64,000 nt of DNA from Niabella ginsenosidivorans (GTDB lineage Bacteria; Bacteroidota; Bacteroidia; Chitinophagales; Chitinophagaceae), in NCBI RefSeq assembly GCF_001654455.1, contig NZ_CP015772.1, positions 2,790,001 to 2,854,000 on the forward strand, written 5' to 3'. The notes beneath the pieces are model-generated. The model worked only from the letters and a program-made list of their open reading frames with translations. It ran no database searches and had not been told where the DNA came from. Shown piece after piece: positions 44,582 to 53,299 of this stretch (the stretch's first letter is position 1; each line of letters begins with the position of its first letter). The translations under genes were made by a program, and so were the position numbers.

Positions 44582-45517
44582 TTAATCAGTAACCCGGAAA
44601 ACAGAAGACACAGGGTAATGATCTGAAGTATTATTTGTTGTATAACGGGGCACTATAAGCTGCACATCGGTTCTTATCTGAACAGAGTTGCTCATATACC
44701 ATTGCTTCATATTACCGGTAACAATCTGCTGATCAATAACGGAATTGGGATACCCAATAGTAGACTGGTGCCCCGGACTGTTAAGCGGTAAGGTTACCGG
44801 TAAATAGCTTAAGGTATCATCCGTAAAGTTTTTATAAGGTGATATCCTGCCTTCCAGGATGCTGTTATTAAAATGGTCATTATAATCGCCAAGTATCATA
44901 CCATCCTGATCACTCCAGTAATGATCCAGGCTATCTTTCAGTTCTGCTGAACCATCAAGCCGGTGCGTGTAAGCTTCAACCGTTGTTCCGGATTTTGCGT
45001 GCAGCAGAATAAGGTATACCCGTTTCCTTGTGCCGTTAACAACGGCATCCGCCATAAATAAAAAAGGGAACCGGCCATTTGCAAAACTTACCGCGGCTGT
45101 AGCGCTCACCGCCATAAAGGGCCGTGCGCTTACATTCCTGAAAATATTCCGGTTATAAACAATCGCAAGCTTCTGATCAATTTTTGGGTAAGGGCTTATC
45201 AGGTACCTGAACTCATTTCCCAGGTATTGCCGGATCATATTGCCAAAGCGGGCCGTGTCCACCACTTCACACAAACCATACAAATCTGCTTTCAGGTAGT
45301 TCAGGATCAGCCCGGCATTTGCAGCCTGTTCATTAAGGTCTCCTTTAAAGGCCGAAGCATCTCCAAACCATTCCATATTCCAGTTTACGATGGTAAGGTT
45401 TTTATTATAGTTCTTTAATTGTGTGGTATCTTCAGGAGAAGGGTTGCCCGGAACGGTTTCTTTTTTACAGGCCCACAAGCTGGTTAACAGCAATAAGGTG
45501 TATGCAGTGTATTTCAT
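44582..45517 (-). CDS. Endonuclease/exonuclease/phosphatase family lipoprotein
   Basis: A 311-residue lipoprotein with lipobox SLWAC (Cys 16). The EEP fold is shown by the N-terminal TIVNWNMEWFGD (Asn), DLYGLCEVVD (catalytic Glu), ILLHAKSG, the metal motif ILGDYNDHFNN (D-x-N) and the C-terminal SDHYPV (Asp-His). It is likely a surface or periplasmic nuclease or phosphodiesterase. It is divergent from the DUF2490 gene, whose start is 62 bp away. Confidence 0.88.
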   Translation of the reverse strand: MKYTAYTLLLLTSLWACKKETVPGNPSPEDTTQLKNYNKNLTIVNWNMEWFGDASAFKGDLNEQAANAGLILNYLKADLYGLCEVVDTARFGNMIRQYLGNEFRYLISPYPKIDQKLAIVYNRNIFRNVSARPFMAVSATAAVSFANGRFPFLFMADAVVNGTRKRVYLILLHAKSGTTVEAYTHRLDGSAELKDSLDHYWSDQDGMILGDYNDHFNNSILEGRISPYKNFTDDTLSYLPVTLPLNSPGHQSTIGYPNSVIDQQIVTGNMKQWYMSNSVQIRTDVQLIVPRYTTNNTSDHYPVSSVFRVTD

Positions 45518-45579
45518 ATAGTATTTTTCTACTCAAATTTAAACAATTCTTTCGGGAGTCTGTTTTAAAAAATAAACAA

Positions 45580-46284
45580 ATGCTGATCCGGATACTCGTT
45601 TTAGCCCTGCTGTTCTATCTGCCCTTTAAGGCTTATTGCCAGACACGTTATGAGCAAACCGGCTGGGCAGCCTGGTTTAATAACACAAAACTAAATGCCA
45701 AATGGGGATTGTATTTTGATGTACAGATGCGTACTTACGATAACTGGACCCGGATACGCAATCTGTTGCTGAGACCGGGGATCAACTATTACATCAGGCC
45801 CAACCAAACAGCCACAGCAGGGTATCTGTATACACCCACTTTTCCTGCTCCAACAGCAGCTAACGGCAAAACGCTGACAGAGCACCGCATCTGGGAGCAG
45901 TATACGATCAGCCATCCTGTGCGGAACGGCTCCCTGAGCCATCGTTTCCGGCTGGAGCAACGCTTCATAGGGCGTACCAACGAAACACTCTTTGCGCAGC
46001 GCTTCCGTTATTTTTTCCGCGATATACAGCCATTGATACCAACTCCCAATGGTTTTAAAAAGGGCCCCTTCATTGCCTTACAAAATGAACTCTTTTTTAA
46101 TATCCAGAATAAAATTAAGGTCAATGGATCCGTCTTTGATCAGAACCGTGCATATATAGCCGCCGGATTCCGTGCCAGTTCCAAACTGGATATAGAAGCT
46201 GGTTACCTGAACCAAATGATCAAAGGAGCTGACAATAACACAATGAACAATATTATACAGATAGCAGTCTACACGCGGTTTTAA
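45580..46284 (+). CDS. DUF2490 family outer-membrane-like protein
   Basis: A 234-residue exported protein. ATG at 45580 gives a proper signal peptide (MLIRILVLALLFYLPFKAYC); the open frame reaches back to 45421 but overlaps the EEP gene. The body has alternating strands: WAAWFNNTKLNAKWGLYFDVQMRTYDNW, LLRPGINYYIRPNQTATAGYLY, HRFRLEQRFIG. DUF2490 proteins are predicted 12-strand barrels of unknown function. It ends by 4-bp convergent overlap with the YggS gene. Confidence 0.85.
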   Translation: MLIRILVLALLFYLPFKAYCQTRYEQTGWAAWFNNTKLNAKWGLYFDVQMRTYDNWTRIRNLLLRPGINYYIRPNQTATAGYLYTPTFPAPTAANGKTLTEHRIWEQYTISHPVRNGSLSHRFRLEQRFIGRTNETLFAQRFRYFFRDIQPLIPTPNGFKKGPFIALQNELFFNIQNKIKVNGSVFDQNRAYIAAGFRASSKLDIEAGYLNQMIKGADNNTMNNIIQIAVYTRF

Positions 46285-46952
46285 GCTCTCGCACCAAACA
46301 GCAGGCTTCCTACCCGCACCATAGTGCTGCCCTGTTCAAGTGCCAGCTCATAATCGCCGCTCATGCCCATTGACAGGATCCGGAAACAGGGATTTTCAGT
46401 TTGAAGCCGGATAAAGAGCCTGCTCAAATATTCAAACTCCCGTTGAACCAGAGCCGTATCATCCGTAAAAGAGGCCATACCCATCAGGCCGCAAATATTT
46501 ATATGCTGTAATGCCTGCAACTGCCTGTATTTACCAATTGTATTCATCAGCTCAAAAACCTCTTCCTTATCAAATCCGAACTTGGTCGTTTCCTTTGCTA
46601 TATGAACCTGTAACAGGCAATTGATGATCCGGTGATGTTTGGCTGCCTGCTTATCAATCTCGGTCAGCAGCTTAAAGCTATCCACCCCGTGGATCAGATG
46701 TACAAAAGGGGCTATATATTTTACTTTATTGGACTGCAGGTGTCCGATAAAATGCCAGTGGATATCTTTTGGTAAAACGGCCTCCTTCTCTACCAGCTCC
46801 TGTACATAATTCTCTCCAAAAGCACGCTGGCCCAGGTCATACAGCATTTGAATATCACTTGCAGGTTTTGTTTTGGAAACGGCAACCAATGTAGCATGTG
46901 CAGCAGCCGTTTTTTCCAGTATTGCTTTATAATTCTTTTCATTTACAGACAT
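46281..46952 (-). CDS. YggS-family PLP homeostasis protein
   Basis: A 223-residue protein of the YggS/PROSC family, a pyridoxal phosphate-binding TIM barrel with no known enzymatic activity. Its PLP-lysine is in VAVSKTKPASDI; other family motifs are FGENYVQELVEK, HFIGHLQSNKVK and LSMGMSGDYELALEQGSTMVRVGSLLFG. I prefer ATG at 46952 (MSVNEKNYK) to the upstream ATG at 46967. It converges on the DUF2490 gene. Confidence 0.94.
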   Translation of the reverse strand: MSVNEKNYKAILEKTAAAHATLVAVSKTKPASDIQMLYDLGQRAFGENYVQELVEKEAVLPKDIHWHFIGHLQSNKVKYIAPFVHLIHGVDSFKLLTEIDKQAAKHHRIINCLLQVHIAKETTKFGFDKEEVFELMNTIGKYRQLQALQHINICGLMGMASFTDDTALVQREFEYLSRLFIRLQTENPCFRILSMGMSGDYELALEQGSTMVRVGSLLFGARA

Positions 46953-46984
46953 GCCGTAAAAATACAACAGATTCTGCTAACAGA

Positions 46985-48229
46985 TTACTGCGGCTGTTTC
47001 CCAGTGGCATACTGGAATACATTGTAGGGCAACGATACACCTTTTGCTATAAGCACAATAACCCCGTGGCCGGGCACTTCAAAAGATTGTACGGCCTGCC
47101 GGGTTATTGCTATATCTTTTTGCTCCCATATATTATGCAGGGTATAGCCTTTTTTACTATCGATGCTTAAATCATCCATGTTAAAAGAAATATTCTTTTT
47201 TGTTGCAGACCGGTTCAGGAGCGCTATTGCAATTTCACCGCTCATCGTATGCTTCAGCGGTCTTGCCCATACTTCCTGGTCACCATAATCAGCCAGGCGT
47301 CTTGCCTGGTATACCAGGGGATCCTGGTTAATGGCGATCATTTCCCTGTTGGTAAGGATTGAGCGGGTTTCTTTGCTCATACGGGTAAGATCGTTGCCTG
47401 CCAGCAACGGGGAGTTGAGCATACACCACATAGAAAAGTGAGCTTTATCTTCTTCAAAGCTCATCCCTCTTCCTACCTGCAGCATATCCATGTCATTTAC
47501 GTGCCCGGGGCCGGAGTACGGCCACAGATCTGCATTCAGGTCAATGATCTTCAGGATCGATTCAAACGAGGCGCTGATATCTGCCGAAACGCGCCATGAG
47601 TTAGCAATATGCACCACCCATTTGCCTGGGAATTTCCAACGACATACATTATACAGGGCTCCGGGTTTTATTTCCTGTATGAGCCGCCCGATTTCAGTAT
47701 ACCGCGTCTGTTCATCCAGCCCCAGCCAGTCGCCCCCGCACCAGTCTACTTTTATAAAATCAAATCCCCATTCCTTTAAGAGCCGGTGCAGATCCGCTTT
47801 TTCATGGCCATATAAACCCATGCCAATACTTATGCTGTCATGATCCCAGTAAGAACCGCAGGTATTGATCCCCGCATCACTGTAAATACCGGCACTTAGC
47901 CCCTTTGAATGAATATAACGTGCTATAGCAGCCATACCGGCAGGAAATCGTTTACTGTTAAACAATAAATTCCCATCTTTATCCCTGCCGCCAAAAAAAC
48001 CGTCATCAATATTTATAAACCGGTAACCGGCAGCCTTCATGCCACTGGCAACCAACGCATCAGCCTGCGCTTTAATGATCTTTTCACTAATCCCCACATG
48101 AAACTGGTTCCAACTGGACCACCCCATCATGGGCGTATGAGCACCCTGTTGCTCAGTTAGGTCATTGCCCTGTGCGCCTGCATTCATAAAGGCTGACAGC
48201 AGCAGCCAGAGAATAACCAGTTGTTTCAT
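46985..48229 (-). CDS. Glycoside hydrolase family 27 (alpha-galactosidase-like)
   Basis: A 414-residue exported glycosidase. A signal peptide (1-19, ending NAGAQ) precedes the GH27 barrel. The family motifs are MMGWSSWNQFHV, NIDDGFF and the nucleophile D162 in K-V-D-W-C-G-G. The acid/base is probably in the WRVSADI segment. A C-terminal beta-domain of about 90 residues follows the barrel. It may act on alpha-galactosides or beta-L-arabinopyranosides; no transporter lies beside it. The start at 48229 is chosen because it gives the clean signal peptide. Confidence 0.9.
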   Translation of the reverse strand: MKQLVILWLLLSAFMNAGAQGNDLTEQQGAHTPMMGWSSWNQFHVGISEKIIKAQADALVASGMKAAGYRFINIDDGFFGGRDKDGNLLFNSKRFPAGMAAIARYIHSKGLSAGIYSDAGINTCGSYWDHDSISIGMGLYGHEKADLHRLLKEWGFDFIKVDWCGGDWLGLDEQTRYTEIGRLIQEIKPGALYNVCRWKFPGKWVVHIANSWRVSADISASFESILKIIDLNADLWPYSGPGHVNDMDMLQVGRGMSFEEDKAHFSMWCMLNSPLLAGNDLTRMSKETRSILTNREMIAINQDPLVYQARRLADYGDQEVWARPLKHTMSGEIAIALLNRSATKKNISFNMDDLSIDSKKGYTLHNIWEQKDIAITRQAVQSFEVPGHGVIVLIAKGVSLPYNVFQYATGKQPQ

Positions 48230-48389
48230 ACTGTAAAATCTTAAAAACATATAATAACAAAGTTCTGTATTACCCCTTCGCTATGGCAACCTCTTTATAT
48301 TTTATTGCTTTATTTTGAGCAACAGACCAGGGCTGGATCAATACTTTTTAATATCATTCTTATGACAGATCCACTTTTATATCCCAAAA

Positions 48390-49544
48390 TCATTGCAGAA
48401 TCCCCCTGCTGATCACAATCCGCTGCACTTCGCTGGTACCTTCATAGATCTGGGTAACCTTTGCATCGCGCATCAAACGCTCTACATGATATTCCTTTAC
48501 AAACCCATAGCCTCCATGCACCTGAACGGCTTCAATAGCAGCCCACATAGCCGTTTCCGAAGCATACAGTTTTGCCATAGAAGAGCTGATGCTGTAGTCC
48601 TGGTGATTGTCCTTTTCCCATGCTGCCTTTAAGCAAAGCAGCCGCGCGGCTTCAATTTTCAATGCCATATCCGCCAGTTTAAAAGCAATCGCCTGATGGT
48701 TCATAATTTCCGTTCCAAATGACTTACGTGTTCTGGCATAATCCCGTGCACGTTCAAAAGCACCGCCGGCAATGCCCAACGCCTGTGATGCAATGCCAAT
48801 GCGGCCTCCGGCCAGTGTTTTCATGGCAAATTTGAATCCAAAGCCCTCTTCCCCTATCCGGTTCTCCCTGGGTACTTTTACATCAGAGAACAGGATCGTA
48901 TGCGTATCGCTGCCACGAATTCCCAGCTTGTTCTCTTTAGCCGCAACAGTAACACCCGGCCAGTCTTTTTCTACAATAAAGGCATTAATGCCTTTTGCCC
49001 CTTTTGCCTTATCTGTCTGGGCCATTACAAGATATACAGAGGCACTGCTGCCATTCGTAATCCAGTTCTTGGTACCGTTAATTACATAATGGTCTCCTTT
49101 ATCTTCCGCAGTTGTTTGCTGACTGGTGGCATCACTGCCCGCTTCCGGCTCACTCAGTAAAAAAGCGCCAATGTATAACTGGCCATCCTTTTTCCCCTGT
49201 GCCAGCGGTTTCAGATATTTTTGTTGCTGCGCTTCAGATCCGTATTCCTGCAACCCGTAGCATACCAGGCTGTTGTTTACGCTCATACAAACGCTCACAC
49301 TGGCATCCACCTTTGAAATTTCTTCCATCGCAAGCACATAGCTGATCGTGTCCAGCCCGGCACCACCATATTCAGGCCGTACCATCATTCCCATAAAACC
49401 AAGGTCTGCCAGCTTTTCAATCTGTTCCCTGGGAAATTTTTGTTGCTCATCCCGCTCAATAACACCCGGCAAACATTCCTGTTGCGCAAAATCCCTGGCC
49501 GCTTGCCGGATCATTTGTTGTTCTTCTGACAGCTGGAAATTCAT
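48390..49544 (-). CDS. Acyl-CoA dehydrogenase
   Basis: A 384-residue FAD-dependent beta-oxidation enzyme of the short/medium-chain type. Diagnostic segments are FLLSEPEAGSD, TNWITNGSSASVYLVMAQT, GGRIGIASQALGIAGGAFERA and the catalytic-base region in QVHGGYGFVKEYHVERLMRDAKVTQIYEGTSEVQRIVI. Electron transfer to ETF is expected. It stands alone on the minus strand with a long non-coding gap upstream. Confidence 0.95.
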   Translation of the reverse strand: MNFQLSEEQQMIRQAARDFAQQECLPGVIERDEQQKFPREQIEKLADLGFMGMMVRPEYGGAGLDTISYVLAMEEISKVDASVSVCMSVNNSLVCYGLQEYGSEAQQQKYLKPLAQGKKDGQLYIGAFLLSEPEAGSDATSQQTTAEDKGDHYVINGTKNWITNGSSASVYLVMAQTDKAKGAKGINAFIVEKDWPGVTVAAKENKLGIRGSDTHTILFSDVKVPRENRIGEEGFGFKFAMKTLAGGRIGIASQALGIAGGAFERARDYARTRKSFGTEIMNHQAIAFKLADMALKIEAARLLCLKAAWEKDNHQDYSISSSMAKLYASETAMWAAIEAVQVHGGYGFVKEYHVERLMRDAKVTQIYEGTSEVQRIVISRGILQ

Positions 49545-50060
49545 AACGGATCGTTTTATTTTCTACAAATATAAAAGACTGCATCAGTAAACGAACAACC
49601 GTTCACAAGTTTACTGCACTATAATAAAGAAATTGACAGGGAACAATTCCGGTTACAATATGCCTGGCAGTTGACTATTTTTATTTTAACCACAGCTGTT
49701 GTGCTGATGACATCCAGGTTCTTTGCCTGACCGGCTCGCCCATTCAGGCGGTCGTTGCACTCTTGAGCCGTCGTGTACAGGACATCAAGGTATAATTATC
49801 AGATACCAGTTATCAGTGGAGAGTTATGAGTTGATTAGTTGAGCGCTTCAGCTGTTTGGCCTTCCTCATAAAAAAGAAGTCTGATGAAAAAACACTCAAA
49901 AAATGAATATCCCGGATCCTGACAAGCTGTTCAATCTTATAAGAAAGAGCATTTATTTAAAAATACCTACAAATAGCGATGGTCTCTGACCGGCAATCGT
50001 AATAGCTTTATATAAATAAATATTTTTCGGCCTCATAAATTTTATCCGTTTAATTAAATC
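49545..50060. other. 516-bp gene-free region with heptamer repeat
   Basis: No gene was recognised. A degenerate 7-nt tandem repeat lies at 49795-49843. The AT-rich 3' part (about 49960-50050) includes a TATTTTTCGG segment near 50020 that may hold the promoter of the downstream lipoprotein gene. The middle part, about 49700-49790, is more GC-rich than its surroundings and could be a gene remnant, but no frame is convincing. Confidence 0.45.
49795..49843. repeat. Degenerate heptanucleotide tandem repeat
   Basis: Seven consecutive 7-nt units can be read: attatca, gatacca, gttatca, gtggaga, gttatga, gttgatt, agttgag. The period is the same as in the other three repeat sites. Confidence 0.6.
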
Positions 50061-50894
50061 GTGACAAACCGGTTGTTGTTCATATTATTGTTTTTTGCTG
50101 CTGTTGTTTTAACGTCCTGCAACAGTAACCAAAACACTCCTGCTCAAAACAGCACTGATTCCGCTGTTATCCCCGAACCAGCCACGGAGGATACGATAAG
50201 CAACAGTACCGACACGGCTATTATCCCAAAAAATAATACAGATGGCCCTGCACGCCGTTATCATAGATTTACACGGGACGACAGCTCTAAAGTGGCTCCA
50301 ACCCCTCTGATCCAACCTGCAGCAAAGGCTGATAGTGCACAAACAGGTTATGCACTGGTGTACTGTCCGGATAAAATGATCAAGAACAGTCAGAATATAA
50401 TAACGGCAAGAATCACAAAAAATGAACTAAACAAAGCGATTACAGACCTGGTCACGGACCTCAGCAAACAGGAAAATGAGAATACCGGTTCTATAAAAGA
50501 CAATCTTTACCAAAAACAATTGCAGGTATATAATAAAATGGAAGTGCAACTGCAATGTGATGAAAGCATTTTTACGGTTACTACTACAGGCAGTGATTCC
50601 ATTCAATCCTTTGCCCCGGGCGAAAAAGAACTGGAATGGAACTGGGAACTGAAGCCCAGATCGGTAACTGGTAAAACCGTTATCTCATTTATTTTTAAAG
50701 GTATTGACCGGTATAACCAGCCCATAAAACTGGGGGAAAAAATGTTATATGTAACGGTGCAGGTGGATGTCCGGTCTTTCTGGTCTAAATGGATGGAGTT
50801 CTTATCAGACGATCCAAAATATACCATCACAGCTATTATTGTTCCACTGGTTACCTTTTTGGGCGGTTATTTTCTCAAACGCAGATCTTCCTAG
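50061..50894 (+). CDS. Hypothetical lipoprotein with C-terminal membrane helix
   Basis: A 277-residue protein starting at GTG 50061. A signal sequence with lipobox VLTSC (Cys 20) is followed by a Ser/Thr/Asn-rich linker (20-95). A folded domain (about 95-245) has Val/Thr-rich strands such as QLQCDESIFTVTTTG and PGEKELEWNWELKP. A final membrane helix YTITAIIVPLVTFLGGYFL and KRRSS end the protein. The double anchoring is unusual. No known family is recognised. It is a single gene. Confidence 0.75.
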   Translation: MTNRLLFILLFFAAVVLTSCNSNQNTPAQNSTDSAVIPEPATEDTISNSTDTAIIPKNNTDGPARRYHRFTRDDSSKVAPTPLIQPAAKADSAQTGYALVYCPDKMIKNSQNIITARITKNELNKAITDLVTDLSKQENENTGSIKDNLYQKQLQVYNKMEVQLQCDESIFTVTTTGSDSIQSFAPGEKELEWNWELKPRSVTGKTVISFIFKGIDRYNQPIKLGEKMLYVTVQVDVRSFWSKWMEFLSDDPKYTITAIIVPLVTFLGGYFLKRRSS

Positions 50895-50937
50895 CAGGCA
50901 GGGTAAGCACCCGCGGCTATTCCATAAGGACAGGGGG

Positions 50938-51897
50938 CTATTTCAAACTGAACAGGCTGTCTACAAACTCATGCTTATCAAATACCAGCAGGTCTTCCAT
51001 TTTTTCACCTACACCAATAAACTTTACGGGAATCTTAAACTGGTCGGCAATAGCCAGCACTACGCCTCCTTTTGCCGTGCCATCCAGCTTGGTAATGGCC
51101 AGTGCGGTTACATCCGTTGCCGCTGTAAAATGTTTTGCCTGTTCCAATGCGTTTTGCCCCGTAGACCCATCCAGTACCAGCAATACTTCATGTGGGGCAA
51201 AGGGAACAAACTTTTGCAGTACGCGCTTGATCTTATTCAGTTCATCCATCAGATGCGCTTTGTTGTGCAAACGCCCGGCAGTATCTATGATCACTACATC
51301 ACTGCCCCGGCTCATAGCGCTTTGAGCCGTGTCAAAAGCCACAGCAGCAGGGTCACTGCCCATTTCCTGCTTTACAATAGGCACACCTACACGTTCGCTC
51401 CAGATGGTCAGTTGGTCTACAGCCGCCGCGCGGAAAGTATCAGCGGCACCTAATAATACATTCTTACCTGCTTTTTTAAAGTTATAGGCCAGCTTACCGA
51501 TGGTAGTGGTCTTGCCAACACCATTTACGCCCACCACCAATATGATATACGGTTTCGCGGGCATTTCCCCGTCAAAGGTGTAGCTCACAGCAGAAGGGGC
51601 TTCCACGAGGATGTTTTCAATCTCTTCCTGAAGAATGCGGTTCAGCTCACCGGTGCCCATGTATTTATCCTTTGCCACCCGCTGCTCAATACGGTCAATG
51701 ATCCGCACAGTGGTATCCACCCCCACATCTGCACTCACCAGTGCTTCCTCCAGGTTATCCAGCACTTCCTCGTCAACCGTATTTTTACCGGCAATTGCTT
51801 TACTTATTTTAGAAAGGAATCCTTCCTTGGTTTTTTGCAATCCCTGGTCAAGCGATTCTTTTTCCTTTTTACCAAACAGTTTTTTAAAAAGACTCAT
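50938..51897 (-). CDS. ftsY: Signal recognition particle receptor FtsY
   Basis: The 319-residue SRP receptor GTPase that docks ribosome-SRP complexes at the membrane. A short charged N-terminus (no long acidic A domain) leads to the N domain (about 25-105). The GTPase G domain has the P-loop GVNGVGKT (123-130), DTAGRLHNKAHLM, TKLDGTAKGG and the terminal GVGEKMEDLLVFD. It is downstream of the L28-L33-DUF4295 genes, the usual order in Bacteroidota. Confidence 0.97.
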   Translation of the reverse strand: MSLFKKLFGKKEKESLDQGLQKTKEGFLSKISKAIAGKNTVDEEVLDNLEEALVSADVGVDTTVRIIDRIEQRVAKDKYMGTGELNRILQEEIENILVEAPSAVSYTFDGEMPAKPYIILVVGVNGVGKTTTIGKLAYNFKKAGKNVLLGAADTFRAAAVDQLTIWSERVGVPIVKQEMGSDPAAVAFDTAQSAMSRGSDVVIIDTAGRLHNKAHLMDELNKIKRVLQKFVPFAPHEVLLVLDGSTGQNALEQAKHFTAATDVTALAITKLDGTAKGGVVLAIADQFKIPVKFIGVGEKMEDLLVFDKHEFVDSLFSLK

Positions 51898-52039
51898 ACT
51901 TATTTATAGGTTTATGGTTTGAGGTTGTTTTCCGGCAAAGATGCAACAACAATCAGGAACCGTCAAACTTCAAACAAAAAAACAAAAGCCATTCGTTATT
52001 GAAACGAACAGCTTTTCCAATATCATATTAAAGGCAGAT

Positions 52040-52213
52040 TTATTTCTGAGCTAAAAAGTCTTTTACCTTCTCTTTATGCACAATCTGCTCTTTGAAAGTA
52101 TAAGCGCCTGTTTTAGGGCTGCGGATCGCACGGATCACCTTCGTCCAGTTTTTAGACTCTGCTGCTGCTTTAGCATCTTTTACCTTCGCGTTCTTTGAAG
52201 CTGCTTTTGCCAT
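52040..52213 (-). CDS. DUF4295 family protein
   Basis: A 57-residue basic protein (MAKAASKNAKVKDAKAAAES at the start, ending KEKVKDFLAQK). DUF4295 is a small Bacteroidota-specific family always found near rpmG and ftsY, and presumably ribosome-associated. It lies 98 bp after the L33 gene and 143 bp before ftsY. The intergenic gap to rpmG holds a repeat-rich inverted structure. Confidence 0.9.
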   Translation of the reverse strand: MAKAASKNAKVKDAKAAAESKNWTKVIRAIRSPKTGAYTFKEQIVHKEKVKDFLAQK

Positions 52214-52228
52214 TTTATAGTAATTTAA

Positions 52229-52307
52229 AAATGTGGGAATGTAGGAAATGTGGGAAATGTGAAATAAAGATCATTTACATATTTTCACACTTACGCATTT
52301 CACATTT
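52229..52307. repeat. Short tandem repeat and inverted repeat between rpmG and DUF4295
   Basis: Four 8-9-nt units of the type AAATGTGGG run from 52230 to 52261. An 11-bp perfect inverted repeat AAATGTGAAAT (52255-52265) and ATTTCACATTT (52297-52307) follows. The region may fold in the transcript and affect the relative output of L33 and DUF4295. Confidence 0.6.
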
Positions 52308-52310
52308 AAA

Positions 52311-52499
52311 TTATTTAATTTCCTTGTGAACCGTTACTTTCTTCAGAATAGGGTTGTATTTCTTCAACTCTAAACGTTCGGGGTTGTTCTTCTTGTTCTT
52401 TACGGTAATATACCGGCTGGTACCGGGCATGCCGCTGGTTTTATGCTCCGTGCATTCCAGTATTACCTGAACCCTGTTTCCTTTTGCTTTCTTAGCCAT
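52311..52499 (-). CDS. rpmG: 50S ribosomal protein L33
   Basis: A 62-residue ribosomal protein with typical L33 pattern [42 protein letters not shown]. The zinc-binding Cys pairs of the zinc-form are absent (C-minus form, with only one Cys). It follows rpmB by 25 bp on the minus strand. Confidence 0.97.
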   Translation of the reverse strand: MAKKAKGNRVQVILECTEHKTSGMPGTSRYITVKNKKNNPERLELKKYNPILKKVTVHKEIK

Positions 52500-52524
52500 T
52501 GTATAATGCTTTTAACTGCTTTAG

Positions 52525-52761
52525 TTAGATTTTTTCGCCTTTAGCACGCAATTCCTTTACTACAGCGTATAAACCGTTTTTATTAATCGTACGGATAGCA
52601 TCTGTAGATAACTTTAACGTGATCCATTTGTCTTCCTCAGCCAGGTAAAACTTCTTTTTTTGCAGATTCGGCAAAAAACGGCGTTTTGTCTTAATATTGG
52701 AGTGAGAAACCTTGTGGCCTCCAATTGGGGTTTTACCTGTAACCTGACATACTCTTGCCAT
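52525..52761 (-). CDS. rpmB: 50S ribosomal protein L28
   Basis: A 78-residue ribosomal protein with the conserved N-terminus [21 protein letters not shown] and [13 protein letters not shown]. The open frame extends to 52872 but the conserved start is at 52759-52761. It is the first gene of the L28-L33-DUF4295-ftsY group; a TACCTTTG box lies 23 nt upstream. Confidence 0.97.
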   Translation of the reverse strand: MARVCQVTGKTPIGGHKVSHSNIKTKRRFLPNLQKKKFYLAEEDKWITLKLSTDAIRTINKNGLYAVVKELRAKGEKI

Positions 52762-52783
52762 AGTAAATAAAAATTTAGGAGTG

Positions 52784-52791
52784 CAAAGGTA
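52784..52791 (-). promoter_or_regulatory. Predicted -7 box of rpmB operon
   Basis: Minus strand TACCTTTG matches TAnnTTTG and lies 23 nt upstream of rpmB. No -33 match was found at normal distance. Confidence 0.45.
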
Positions 52792-53222
52792 AGTATTTAA
52801 AATGGCATTTAAGCATAATCTTTCAATTATTTTAAAAATACCTTTACAAAAGAGGTTATTCCTTAACAGCACATTGCGTCCTTTTCTTTTTCTTTAAAAT
52901 AGATACCAACAGGGCGCCTGTTGTCGTCCCGGTCATAGCTTGAAAAAATAAAGCAGGTCCCGGAGCGGAACCAGCAAACAATTTCGTTACTTCACTGAAA
53001 ATCACAGCGCTGTATGCAACCTTCTGCTCTTTGCACAGCCATTCCTCACTCCTGCCTGCCGGCATTAATGCTTCTGCCCGGAGCTCTATAACCACAACCA
53101 TGCCCGCGCTTATCCAATAATGCCCATCAGACTTTAAAAAGTATTATCATCTTCTCCCTATAACTGCGAAGCGTTATTCCCTGAATGCCTGTACATTGAA
53201 ATCAGCGAATGCGATGGTGCAT

Positions 53223-53253
53223 TTTGCCCGTTGCCGTAATTCAACTAAATTCG
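53223..53253 (+). promoter_or_regulatory. Promoter of lpdA
   Basis: TTTG (53223-53226), an exact 19-nt spacer and TAAATTCG (53246-53253) fit the Bacteroidota promoter with the TTCG variant of the -7 box. Transcription would start near 53260, giving a leader of about 40 nt. Confidence 0.65.
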
Positions 53254-53299
53254 CATTCTTACTATTAAAAATATTTTAATCATCTAAATAGCACATTTT

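Larger units (their letters stand above)
52762..53299. other. 538-bp gene-free region between rpmB and lpdA
   Basis: Contains the rpmB -7 box on the left and the lpdA promoter on the right. A minus-strand open frame of 81 codons (52856-53101) has no family features. cinA, which I recall as a frequent neighbour of rpmB in Bacteroidota, is absent. Confidence 0.45.

Noticed and set aside
52856-53101. 81-codon minus-strand ORF upstream of rpmB, tempting as a cinA remnant
   Set aside because: No CinA motif is visible, and the sequence has low-complexity character; I count it as spurious.
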